14,732 nucleotides of DNA, taken from positions 1 through 14,732 of the forward strand of contig JAGCYR010000256.1 of NCBI GenBank assembly GCA_017960705.1, in the 5' to 3' direction. A program made the position numbers and the translations under genes. Positions 1 to 8,146 of this stretch are shown in pieces. The notes beneath the pieces are model-generated. The model saw only the letters and a program-made list of their open reading frames with translations, had not been told where the DNA came from and ran no database searches. Numbering within the stretch: the first letter of the stretch is position 1; each line of letters begins with the position of its first letter. The stretch is from Clostridia bacterium (lineage in GTDB: Bacteria; Bacillota; Clostridia; Oscillospirales; CAG-272).

Positions 1-1
1 C

Positions 2-1570
2 GCCGAACAAGCAACCGACGCGAGCTATACGATCCAGTATATGGACGACAGCGGGATCCACAAGATCACCGTTCAGAAGGGGGACATCTATACGCTCGAT
101 GTCATCCCCGAAAAATCCGGATACGTGTTCCTCGGGCTTTTCAGCGCGGAGAGCGGAGGCACGCAGTACGTTAGCGCGAGCGGTCAAGCCGTCGCTCCCT
201 TCAACGACGATCGGAACGTCGTTCTCTATCCGCAATTCAAGCCGAAAGAATACAAGTTGATCCTGGACTATCAGGGGGCGGCGGTCACGGGCAGCCGCTC
301 TATCGCGGTGGACTACGACTCTGCGATCCGGGAACTGCCGATGAATCTCTCGCTTGAAAACAAGGTTTTCACCGGCTGGTATACCGAACCCGACCGGAAA
401 GGAACGCAGATCGCCGACCGGTACGGGATCCTTCCGGAGAACGAATTGGTAACGGAAAGAACTTTTGATCTTTCGGATCCGGAAGGAAAAATCCGTCTCT
501 ACGCGGGCTTTGAGAGTGTCAAATATACGGTCACTTTCTACAGCGAAGAGAACGCCGCGCCGGAGGAAATCAAGGTCGAGCACGGGACGAACGTCGCGGA
601 CGTCGTTCCGAGCGCGCGCGTGAACGGACAGGCGGTGCTCGTCTGGTCGAAAACCAAGAACGACACGGCGCGCGAAAACGTCTTCACGGGCAAGGTGACG
701 GGCGATATGGTCCTCTACGCCGTCGAGTACGCGCCGGTAATCGATTTTGACGCGAACGGCGGGGACGACGTCGTTTCTCTGGTCGCAAAGGCGGGTGATC
801 CGATCACGCTGCCGACCCCGACGCGCAAAAACTACAAGTTCGCGGAGTGGCAAGATCCGCAGGGAAATGCGTATACGGCGACCACGATGCCGACGAAGGG
901 ACTGACGCTGAAGGCGGTCTGGCAGGCGAAGCTTGTCTTTGACGCGAACGGCGGGACCGACGTGGAAGATATCTCGAAACCCGCGGGAGAGACGGTCACG
1001 CTCCCGATCCCCGAAAGAGACGGGTTCCTCTTTGCCGGATGGTACACCGCGGATAAAGAGCAATATACCGCTACCCGGATGCCGACGACAAGCGTCGAAC
1101 TCAAGGCGGGGTGGTACAAGGAGAAAGTGGAGACACTGATTATTTGTGGCGATAATGTCGAGTTGGATTTGGACAACGGAAGAATTAATCGAGAAAGTCT
1201 GACACCATCGCTGAATATCAATATGAGTTCCTTTTTGCCGTCTAATTATACGGGTACTCTAAAAATTCGCGTGCATATGAAAATTAAATACACAGAGAGC
1301 TATTCAGGCACTCCTTTGTTCACTCTCAATTATTACTCGCAAAATACCGTGAGTGAGGTTTATCGGCTCCATTCCGAAGTCATTCAAGTTAATTCTTCGG
1401 AATATCGGGATGTTTCCTTTGTTATGACAGTAAATATGTCAAGCAACGTTTTATACGGAACGAAGATCTTGAGTCATGGCAAAGATTATAGTACCTATAC
1501 TTGTTACTACAAAATAACTGGTTATTATGTCGAAGTCGCTTATCCGGATACGTCCAACCTCTACCTCTAA
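2..1570 (+). CDS. InlB B-repeat surface protein, 5' end missing
   Basis: The frame is open from the window edge, so the start, any signal peptide and the N-terminal part lie outside; 522 residues and the TAA stop are present. Two clear Listeria-Bacteroides (InlB B/Flg_new) repeats start at FDANGG, residues about 249 and 313 (64-residue period), and carry the usual GDPITLP/GETVTLP, FAGWYT and LKAGW elements. At least two more diverged units precede them (FTGWYTEPDRKGT near residue 111, then IRLYAGF; YTVTFYSEEN near 174). From about residue 377 the repeats stop and a 145-residue tail follows that I do not recognise; it is rich in Tyr, Ser and Asn and its DNA is far more AT-rich than the rest. 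There is no LPxTG motif or C-terminal membrane anchor. Proteins of this kind are usually exported and cell-surface or secreted, with adhesive or structural roles; the role here is unknown. The repeat assignment is secure, the function is not. Confidence 0.85.
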   Translation, partial: AEQATDASYTIQYMDDSGIHKITVQKGDIYTLDVIPEKSGYVFLGLFSAESGGTQYVSASGQAVAPFNDDRNVVLYPQFKPKEYKLILDYQGAAVTGSRSIAVDYDSAIRELPMNLSLENKVFTGWYTEPDRKGTQIADRYGILPENELVTERTFDLSDPEGKIRLYAGFESVKYTVTFYSEENAAPEEIKVEHGTNVADVVPSARVNGQAVLVWSKTKNDTARENVFTGKVTGDMVLYAVEYAPVIDFDANGGDDVVSLVAKAGDPITLPTPTRKNYKFAEWQDPQGNAYTATTMPTKGLTLKAVWQAKLVFDANGGTDVEDISKPAGETVTLPIPERDGFLFAGWYTADKEQYTATRMPTTSVELKAGWYKEKVETLIICGDNVELDLDNGRINRESLTPSLNINMSSFLPSNYTGTLKIRVHMKIKYTESYSGTPLFTLNYYSQNTVSEVYRLHSEVIQVNSSEYRDVSFVMTVNMSSNVLYGTKILSHGKDYSTYTCYYKITGYYVEVAYPDTSNLYL

Positions 1571-1806
1571 TCTCTTTGAAAAAAGCTTATAAGCAAGTTG
1601 CGGCGAATCGGTTGCTCCGCGAGAGTGCTGATCTTGTAGACTGTTTTCGGCTGGACGCGTCGCGAAAAGATTTTTGGATATCCCGGGAAGCGAGACGAGC
1701 GCGGACGCAGATCAAAAAGATCCGGAAAGCGCACAACCGATGCGCCGCAAAACTCTGGAAACTGTTCTGAAAGAAAACCCGTAATCAAGAAGCGAGGAGA
1801 ACCAAA
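1571..1806. other. Intergenic gap before the FN3 lipoprotein gene
   Basis: These 236 bases carry no convincing gene. A frame at 1501-1770 starts inside the preceding gene, has no ribosome binding site and no recognisable product. I see no strong terminator hairpin after 1570; GCTTATAAGC near 1584 is only a short palindrome. A weak promoter-like pair, TTGCTC then TGTAGA 17 bases later (about 1612-1640), could serve the downstream gene, but the -10 match is poor. The stretch ends with the GAGGAGA ribosome binding site at 1794-1800. Confidence 0.5.
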
Positions 1807-4800
1807 ATGAGAAGAAAAAAACTGTTCGGATTGCTCTGCGTTTTACTGCTTTTGCTCCTGACGGCGGTCGCTTTGTCGGGGTGCGGGAAAGATAAGATCA
1901 AGAGCGTCTATAAACCCACCAACGTCTCCTACGACGGAGCGAGGATCACGTGGGATCGCGTCGATCTTGCCGATTATTATACGGTATCGATCAACGGCGG
2001 AGAAGAGAAACGCGTCAATACCAATCTCTATTCCTTCGAAAACAAGGACGGCGTTGAGTTTGACGTGACCGTTTACGCTGTTATCAAGGGCAAGTCGTTC
2101 GGAGAGGACGCGCACTTTGTCCCGCTTGATACGATCACGTCGTTTACCGTCTCCGACAGCGGCGTTCTCTCGTGGGACGAAGTTCCGGGTGCGACCGCGT
2201 ACCGCGTGACGCTGAACGGGACGGTCCTCGCGACTGATCTCTCCGAGCCTCGTTTCGAGGCGAGCGAAGGGAATAACCGCGTCAAGGTGCGGGCGGTCGT
2301 CACGGGGGACAACGGATATTACTCCCTTTGGAGCGAGGAGAAACAGATTTACGTCAACTCCGCGCCCACGTCGATCGATTACGACGGGGAAAAACTGTCC
2401 TGGCTCGGGAACGGTATGACCTACGAGGTGACGGTGAACGGCACAAAAACGACCGTGAACGGGACCACGATGCGATTCGATTCCGAGCGACGCGATTTTT
2501 CCGTCGAAGTGAAGAGCGTCGGGGATCACGCCACGTCGTTCGATTCGAAAACGGTGGAAGAGACCTTCCATTATCTGCAGCCGGTGACCGATATGGTGAT
2601 GGAAGACGGGATCCTGAATTGGACGCCCGTCGCAAACGCGGAAGGGTACGACGTGCGGATCAACGGAGCGATCGTGAGACAGCCCGTTACGACGGCGTAT
2701 TACGACAGTCTCGCCGCAGGGACGACCCTTGCGGTCGAGGTGCGTCCGTTCAACAAGAGCGGAAAGTATTTCTCGATCTGGTCGGACGTCAAGAGCGTCT
2801 ATATTCTGGAGAGCCCGGTCACTTCTTGGAACGCCGATCTGGAGCTTGACGGAGAGGCTAACAACAACTTTATCTGGGATTCGGTCAACGGCGCGGTCGG
2901 CTATACGGTCGAGGTGGAAAAAGACGGCGTCGTCACCCGCACCAATTTCCCGATCGCGCAGCGGGCGTTCGCGTACGCCTACGCCGAGACGGGTTCCTAT
3001 TCGGTGCGCGTCAAGGCGGTTGCCGACGTCGGGAGCGACTATTACGATTCCCGCTACTCGACCGAAACGGTCGTAGAGCGTCTTGCGGCGCCGAAACTGT
3101 CCGGGAACTCCCCGATCACGAGCGATCCCACCGATCTCGCAAAGGGCTTTACCGTCAATTACACGGCGGTCTCGGGTGCGAGCGGATACCAGCTCTATAA
3201 GGACGGCGTTCTGCTGGACGGGAAGTATTCGACGGTCCTTTCGATCACCGACGGCAACGTGGCGGACGATTCGATTTCCGCCGCGCAGGAATATACCTAT
3301 TCGATCCGGAGCATGGGCTCGGTCCGGAACGCGTCGGGCAAGACTTTCGTCACGCTTCCTTGCCTGTCGCGTGACGCGCTCTCCTTCCGCATCACCGTCC
3401 AGGCGATGCCGGCGGGGTTGACGATGTCCGGATTCGAGGCGCAGTGGTCCGCAGTTTCGGGGAACAACGGGTACGGCGTCAAGTACAGCGGCTCGACCTT
3501 CACCGCGAGCGCGACGAACTACAACCTTTCGACCCTGAAGCCGGGGACGTACGACGTCAGCGTCTGTACGAGAGGAAACGGTGGGACAACCCTTGCTTCC
3601 AACTATACGGCGGCGATCGTCGTTCAGCGGCTGCCCGCTCCGACCAATATCAAGATCTCCTACGGAACGGGCGAGGGACAGCTCGGATTCAGCAACGTCG
3701 CCAATGCGAAGAGCTATCAGGTGTTCCTTGACGAAAGCACCCAGGCGCTCCCCGAAAACGCGTTCGACAATATGTATCAGTATATCAGAGAGAGCGGGAC
3801 CGTTCTGCATATGGTCGCCGTCGCAAACTATTACAACGATCTCGGAACGGTATACTATATGACGAGCGAATCGTCGTCCACGCAGCAGTTCATCCGCCTT
3901 TCCGTTCCGACCTTCCCGGAGGGAGCGTTCTCCAACAGTACGGAACTCGTCTGGAACGCGCCGGGCAATATCAACACGTTGGAATACACGCCCACCTACG
4001 AAGTATACGAGAGCGGCGTGATGCAGACGGGCGGGGTGCAGAACGGGACGCGTTTCAACGTCCGGCACCTTGAAGGGGGCAAGAGTTACACCTTCCGTAT
4101 CAAGGCGATCGGTAACGACAGCAAATACCTTGACAGCGACCTGTCGGTTGCGGTCACCGTTTACAAACTCGCCGCTCCGACCATGACGATCAAGAACGGA
4201 CAGTATACGTGGCAGGGCGTTACCAACGCCAGCGGGTACGTTCTGGAGATCGACGGCGTTCGCGTGAACAACGATATCCATGTTTCGGGATCGGAGTATT
4301 CCTATACGCCGCATTATACCGAGATCGGGAGCCACAACGTCCGGCTGTACGCCGTCGGGGACGGGTACAACAACATCAACAGCGATTCGTTCACCTACGT
4401 TCAGACGGTCCGCGCGTGCCTTGCGCCCGAGATCAGCTTCGGATACTCTTCCGATACGTTCGTGAACGGCGGGACCATCACGGTCACGATCGATACGCCT
4501 TCCGCGAACTGCTCGAACTATCAGTACGAGATCGCGGGCGAGAGTATCGTGTCGGATCGCCTGACCGAATCGAAACCGATTGAGAACACCGGTACCTACT
4601 ACGTGAGAGTCAAGGCGTTGGGCGGCACGTTCGACGCAAACGAAGTATACTACATTGATTCTCAATATGCGGGCGGGAACAGCGGATATTCGATCAAACT
4701 GCTTGCGCCGCCGACGCTCTCCTCCTTCTCCATCAATTCGGACGGAGCGACGAAGTGGGCGACCATTACCGACGCGTACGGTTACGACTATCAGATCGCG

Positions 4801-4974
4801 TTCGACGACGGAGAATACTCCGCGGTCCAGCATACGGGTACGGCGTCGCTCAACCCGATCGCGAACCTGCTTTCCTACAAGACGATCCGGATCAAGGTCA
4901 AAGCGTGCGGAAACGGAAGCAGCGTCATTTCTTCGGAATGGGTCGAATATACGTGGAGCAATCCGAATAAATGA
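1807..4974 (+). CDS. Multi-domain fibronectin type III-like lipoprotein
   Basis: This 1055-residue protein starts with a lipoprotein signal: basic MRRKK, a leucine-rich core and the lipobox LSGC, so Cys26 should be lipidated and the protein anchored on the outer face of the membrane. The rest is a string of beta-sandwich repeats of about 75-90 residues resembling fibronectin type III. Each has a core Trp in a 'xLxWxxVxGAxGYxVxxNG' pattern: Trp at 49, 123, 199, 272, 357, 547, 716, 802 and 984, with further units lacking the Trp between them (for example GASGYQLYKDG near 458). The start is set by GAGGAGA at 1794-1800, six bases before ATG. No enzyme domain is visible; a surface scaffold, glycan-binding or adhesion role is inferred. 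The TGA stop overlaps the ATG of the membrane-protease gene, so the two are probably co-translated. The 996-codon open frame on the opposite strand is a shadow of this gene. Confidence 0.88.
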   Translation: MRRKKLFGLLCVLLLLLLTAVALSGCGKDKIKSVYKPTNVSYDGARITWDRVDLADYYTVSINGGEEKRVNTNLYSFENKDGVEFDVTVYAVIKGKSFGEDAHFVPLDTITSFTVSDSGVLSWDEVPGATAYRVTLNGTVLATDLSEPRFEASEGNNRVKVRAVVTGDNGYYSLWSEEKQIYVNSAPTSIDYDGEKLSWLGNGMTYEVTVNGTKTTVNGTTMRFDSERRDFSVEVKSVGDHATSFDSKTVEETFHYLQPVTDMVMEDGILNWTPVANAEGYDVRINGAIVRQPVTTAYYDSLAAGTTLAVEVRPFNKSGKYFSIWSDVKSVYILESPVTSWNADLELDGEANNNFIWDSVNGAVGYTVEVEKDGVVTRTNFPIAQRAFAYAYAETGSYSVRVKAVADVGSDYYDSRYSTETVVERLAAPKLSGNSPITSDPTDLAKGFTVNYTAVSGASGYQLYKDGVLLDGKYSTVLSITDGNVADDSISAAQEYTYSIRSMGSVRNASGKTFVTLPCLSRDALSFRITVQAMPAGLTMSGFEAQWSAVSGNNGYGVKYSGSTFTASATNYNLSTLKPGTYDVSVCTRGNGGTTLASNYTAAIVVQRLPAPTNIKISYGTGEGQLGFSNVANAKSYQVFLDESTQALPENAFDNMYQYIRESGTVLHMVAVANYYNDLGTVYYMTSESSSTQQFIRLSVPTFPEGAFSNSTELVWNAPGNINTLEYTPTYEVYESGVMQTGGVQNGTRFNVRHLEGGKSYTFRIKAIGNDSKYLDSDLSVAVTVYKLAAPTMTIKNGQYTWQGVTNASGYVLEIDGVRVNNDIHVSGSEYSYTPHYTEIGSHNVRLYAVGDGYNNINSDSFTYVQTVRACLAPEISFGYSSDTFVNGGTITVTIDTPSANCSNYQYEIAGESIVSDRLTESKPIENTGTYYVRVKALGGTFDANEVYYIDSQYAGGNSGYSIKLLAPPTLSSFSINSDGATKWATITDAYGYDYQIAFDDGEYSAVQHTGTASLNPIANLLSYKTIRIKVKACGNGSSVISSEWVEYTWSNPNK

Positions 4975-5765
4975 TCCTGCAAATCTTTCTGGAGTTCCTG
5001 ATCCAGGTCTTGTCGACCGTTGGGGTGATCTTTCTGTTCGGATTGGTGATCGCTTTTTGCAACAGGATATTCTATCGGAACCTGGGAATGTTCGGGACCC
5101 CCGCCTGTTATATCACGGGATTGATCGGAACGCCAGTTCACGAACTGTCGCACGCGCTGTTCTGCGTCGTTTTCGGTCACAAGATCGTGGAGATCAAACT
5201 CTATCAGATCAATTCCGAAGACGGGGTCCTCGGATACGTCAGGCATAAGTATTCTCCGAACAATCTCTATCAGAAGATCGGCAATTTCTTCATCGGGATC
5301 GCTCCGATCCTCGTGATCTCCGCGATCCTGTACTTTCTCGCGCAGCTGCTCGTCCCAGGTATGACCGATCTGATCATCGCGGAAGCGGTCGGACTTCGAT
5401 CCGACGCCGGGTTTGACGGGCTCCTCGACTGTTTCGTTTTCTTCGTGGAGTGCATTTTCGGTCCGGCGCAGACCGTGTACTGGTGGATATTCTTTATCGC
5501 CGGTCTGTTTCTTGCGCCGCACATGACGCTCAGCACCGCGGATATCCGCGGTGCGTGGAGCGGGCTCGCGACGATGCTGGTCCTCCTGTTCGGCGTTGAC
5601 GTCGTACTTGGCTTCGTGAGCGCGTCGACGATGGAATTGCTCACGGAACTCTGCCTGACGGCAGGCGGGGTTTTAGGCGGCTTGTTCGTCTTCGCGGTTG
5701 CGGTCTCGCTGGCGCTCGTCGTTCTTTCGCTCCTGTTGCGGCTTGCGCTCAGAAGGTTCGTATAA
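4971..5765 (+). CDS. M50-like integral membrane metalloprotease
   Basis: This 264-residue hydrophobic protein has about five predicted membrane segments (roughly residues 12-30, 104-128, 165-184, 199-218 and 230-260). HELSH at 57-61 fits the HExxH zinc site of metalloproteases; it follows GTP and sits close to a hydrophobic segment, as in site-2-protease (M50) and M50B-like families. GNFFIGIAP (104-112) resembles the conserved membrane loop of those families, and Asp191 in STADIRGAW is a candidate third metal ligand, by analogy only. The protein would cleave within or next to the membrane. Its ATG overlaps the TGA of the FN3 lipoprotein (ATGA, four-base overlap) with no strong separate ribosome binding site, which implies translational coupling and suggests that the lipoprotein or another envelope protein is its partner. 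The catalytic motif is seen, but the exact subfamily is uncertain and activity is inferred. Confidence 0.75.
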   Translation: MILQIFLEFLIQVLSTVGVIFLFGLVIAFCNRIFYRNLGMFGTPACYITGLIGTPVHELSHALFCVVFGHKIVEIKLYQINSEDGVLGYVRHKYSPNNLYQKIGNFFIGIAPILVISAILYFLAQLLVPGMTDLIIAEAVGLRSDAGFDGLLDCFVFFVECIFGPAQTVYWWIFFIAGLFLAPHMTLSTADIRGAWSGLATMLVLLFGVDVVLGFVSASTMELLTELCLTAGGVLGGLFVFAVAVSLALVVLSLLLRLALRRFV

Positions 5766-5818
5766 ACAGCCGAGGAAACGACTCGTTTTGAAAAAACTGG
5801 TTGTTTGCCTTTTAAAGC

Positions 5819-5850
5819 AGTTGACCGTGCCGAAAACGGCACGGTCAACT
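5819..5850. terminator. Strong hairpin between convergent genes
   Basis: A perfect 14-base inverted repeat (AGTTGACCGTGCCG and its complement) closes an AAAA loop. It lies 53 bases after the membrane-protease stop and 78 bases beyond the uxaC stop. On the plus strand it is followed by TTTGTAAACC, a weak U-tract; on the minus strand by GCTTTAAAAGG. Its position and symmetry fit a bidirectional terminator for the two converging transcripts. Confidence 0.8.
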
Positions 5851-5897
5851 TTGTAAACCGAATGTAAAGAAAACTTATGATCCTGCTTGTGCGAGTT

Positions 5898-5924
5898 CTT
5901 TCCCGCGGTTCCGGCGCGGGAAAG
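5898..5924 (-). terminator. GC-rich hairpin just after uxaC stop
   Basis: A 10-bp stem (CTTTCCCGCG / CGCGGGAAAG) with a 7-base loop begins four bases past the uxaC stop. No U-tract follows on the minus strand, so it may act only as a 3'-end stabiliser or a weak terminator ahead of the stronger hairpin at 5819-5850. Confidence 0.45.
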
Positions 5925-5928
5925 CCGG

Positions 5929-7296
5929 TCAGAACCCGAAGTACGCTTTCGCGTTTTCGTAGCTGATCCCGCGGACGATCTTGCCGAGCAGTTCGAAGTC
6001 CGCCGGGTATTCGCCGCGGTCGACGAAGGAGCCGAGCAGGTTGCAGAGGATGCGGCGGAAATACTCGTGCCGTGGATAGGACACGAAGCTGCGCGAGTCG
6101 GTCAGCATCCCGACGAAGCATCCGAGCACGCCGAGGTTCCCGAACGCCCGGAGCTGCGCCTCCATCCCGTCCCGCTGATCGTTGAACCACCAGCCGGAGC
6201 CGAGTTGGATCTTCGACTTAAACGGCGGGCGCTGGAAGTTGCCCATACAGGTCGCCAAGGTGTAGTTGTCGTTCGGATTCAGCGAATAGAGGATGGTCTT
6301 CGGCAGTTCGTCGGTCTCGTCGAGCGAATTCAGCAGCCGGTTGATATTCTCCGAGGTGCGCGGATCGTTGATGCTGTCAAACCCCGCGTCGGGACCGAGC
6401 TCGGCGAACGCGCGGGCGTTGTTGTTCCGGATCGCCCCGGTATGGATCTGGAGCGCCCAGCCGCGGCGGCAGTACTCGCGCGCGCAAAACTGAATGACAG
6501 CAGTCTGATAGATCTCGGCTTCCTCGCGCGTGATCTTCTCCCCGGCGAGCGCGCGGGCAAAGATCGGGGCGGGATCGCCCTCGGCGTAGGGAACGTAGTC
6601 CAGCCCGTGGTCCGAGAGACGGCAGCCGTTCTCGTGGAAGAAGTTGATTCGTTCGCGGAGCCATTCGAGCAGCTCGCCGTAGGTCTTCGCTCCGGTCTTC
6701 TCGATATAAGGCAGGAAGGTGTCCTTGTGGACGTTCACGGCTTTGTCGGGACGGAAGGCGGGGAGCACGCGGGTCATCATCCCCGACGCCTTGATTGCGC
6801 GGTGGTAGTGCAGATCGTCCGCGGGATCGTCGGTCGTGCAGATGACCTCGACGTTCGAGCGCGCGATCAGCCCGCGGGCGGTGTAGCCGTCTGAGGCGAG
6901 CAGGGCGTTCGCCTTGTCGTAGATCCGCTTCGCCGATTCGGGGGTCAGCATCTCGTCGATCCCGAAATAGCGCTTCAGTTCCAGTTGCGTCCAATGCAGA
7001 AGCGGGTTCCCGATCGCCATAGGCAGCGCCGTCGCGTAGGCGAGGAACTTGTCCCAATCGGGGGCGTCGCCCGTGATGAGTCTCTCCTCGATCCCGAACG
7101 AGCGCATCATCCGCCACTTGTAGTGGTCGCCGCCGAGCATCAGCTCGGTGATCCCCGAGAAGCGGTGATCCTCCGCGATCTGATCCGGCGGGATATGGCA
7201 GTGATAGTCGATGATCGGCAGCCCTTCCGCGTACTTGTGGTAGAGCTTTTTCGCGGTCTTGCCGTTCAGCATAAAGTCTTCGTTAAAAAAGTTCAT
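5929..7296 (-). CDS. uxaC: Glucuronate isomerase (uronate isomerase)
   Basis: UxaC interconverts D-glucuronate with D-fructuronate and D-galacturonate with D-tagaturonate, the first cytoplasmic step of hexuronate breakdown (EC 5.3.1.12). The 455 residues are close to the usual length of about 470. Recognisable family signatures in order: YHCH at 31-34 (metal-binding His of the amidohydrolase-like fold), CTTDDP at 153-158, LQIHTGAIRNNN at 282-293, SLNPND at 338-343, WWFNDQRDGM at 369-378 and TDSRSF at 399-404. The start is supported by GGAAGG about 11 bases upstream on the minus strand. It is the last gene of a four-gene minus-strand run and lies 57 bases behind the PH-like membrane protein. 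No other hexuronate gene (uxaA, uxaB, uxuA, kdg genes or transporter) is in the window, so it is separated from its pathway here. The antisense frame at 5887-6894 is a shadow. Confidence 0.96.
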   Translation of the reverse strand: MNFFNEDFMLNGKTAKKLYHKYAEGLPIIDYHCHIPPDQIAEDHRFSGITELMLGGDHYKWRMMRSFGIEERLITGDAPDWDKFLAYATALPMAIGNPLLHWTQLELKRYFGIDEMLTPESAKRIYDKANALLASDGYTARGLIARSNVEVICTTDDPADDLHYHRAIKASGMMTRVLPAFRPDKAVNVHKDTFLPYIEKTGAKTYGELLEWLRERINFFHENGCRLSDHGLDYVPYAEGDPAPIFARALAGEKITREEAEIYQTAVIQFCAREYCRRGWALQIHTGAIRNNNARAFAELGPDAGFDSINDPRTSENINRLLNSLDETDELPKTILYSLNPNDNYTLATCMGNFQRPPFKSKIQLGSGWWFNDQRDGMEAQLRAFGNLGVLGCFVGMLTDSRSFVSYPRHEYFRRILCNLLGSFVDRGEYPADFELLGKIVRGISYENAKAYFGF

Positions 7297-7353
7297 AGAA
7301 GTTTCGTCCTTCCGTGTTGAATTGCAGTCGTCGGGAAACGTTGGTCCCCGTTT

Positions 7354-8100
7354 TCAGATCATATTGATATCTTTCGGCGCAAATTGCGTGACAATCTCCC
7401 GGCTTTTCTCTGTCTCCCGGATCGCCCAGGGCGGACCGAACATCCGCTTCCGACTCAACTTGCTTCCTTCGGTAAAGAAAACGATCCAGTACGGATGGAG
7501 CGGCGCCTCTCGGCTGTGTATGGGGATGAGTTCAACGCGGATCGAAACGATCCGATCCCACGCCACTCTGCTGACGCAAACGCCGAACACGCAAATCGAG
7601 AAACCGTCCCGATCGAACGAGATCGTTTGACATATCGAAATCGACGCCCAAAGCGCAGCGGCGGAAACAAACCAGATCACAGCCGAGCCGACGATCATCC
7701 ACGGGGTCGGGTCGTAAAGCAACGCGAACACGCAGAAGACCATAACGGCGATAGAGACCGGAATGAGAACTATCCCGAACCCGATCTCGTACGGATGATA
7801 GGGAGAAAGCCGCCGCGACGCGCCGAACAGTCCGGTTCGGACCACGTCGGTCAGGGACGCGAAAAGAGAATCGTCGTCTTCGACGGAGACCTTGACGACC
7901 GGGTGTCCGTTGTGCAGGATCCTATCCCCGTCGGCGGCAAAGGAGTGGGTCGCGCCGTGATAGGAGACGATCAGAACGTATTTCTTTTCGCGCTCCGGAT
8001 AGTAGGAAAACCGGAGCAGTTTGACGCCGGTCCCTGCGAAACTTTCTTCGAACGCGTCCGATTTTCGTTTGATCTGCCGTCTCAGATCCCGATCCATCAT
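7354..8100 (-). CDS. Two-TM membrane protein with possible PH-like C-terminal domain
   Basis: The 248-residue protein has no close family I can name. Residues 1-100 are soluble and charged; two adjacent hydrophobic helices follow at about 105-129 and 134-156, joined by a short DPTPW turn. The C-terminal part opens with ISFDRDGFSICVFG and VAWDRIVSIRVE (about 160-190), the pattern 'strand-Gly-strand-xxxWxxIxxI' common in bacterial PH-like/YcxB-like domains; that link is tentative. The topology suggests a hairpin anchor with both soluble parts on the same side of the membrane. Two Met codons begin the frame; the upstream one is chosen because AAGGAGGAG sits about six bases before it on the minus strand. 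It lies 46 bases after prfC and 57 before uxaC, probably on the same transcript. The overlapping plus-strand frame 7384-8142 lacks a recognisable product and is rejected. Confidence 0.7.
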   Translation of the reverse strand: MMDRDLRRQIKRKSDAFEESFAGTGVKLLRFSYYPEREKKYVLIVSYHGATHSFAADGDRILHNGHPVVKVSVEDDDSLFASLTDVVRTGLFGASRRLSPYHPYEIGFGIVLIPVSIAVMVFCVFALLYDPTPWMIVGSAVIWFVSAAALWASISICQTISFDRDGFSICVFGVCVSRVAWDRIVSIRVELIPIHSREAPLHPYWIVFFTEGSKLSRKRMFGPPWAIRETEKSREIVTQFAPKDINMI

Positions 8101-8146
8101 GTGTTTCTCCTCCTTTCGGGATTCGGTGAAAACCCGCAGTGAAAAA

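Noticed and set aside
1501..1770. 89-codon frame in the gap before the lipoprotein
   Set aside because: It starts inside the InlB-repeat gene, has no ribosome binding site and is merely Arg/Lys-rich.
1843..4833. 996-codon open frame on the minus strand
   Set aside because: It is antisense to the FN3 lipoprotein, is Arg/Val/Asp-rich with no domain, and has no ribosome binding site. It arises from G/C-biased third positions suppressing stops.
5887..6894. 335-codon open frame on the plus strand
   Set aside because: It is antisense to uxaC, with no ribosome binding site or recognisable product.
7384..8142. 252-codon plus-strand frame opposite the two-TM protein
   Set aside because: It is charged, has no domain, and lacks a start signal. 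The minus frame has a strong AAGGAGGAG site and clear TM helices.
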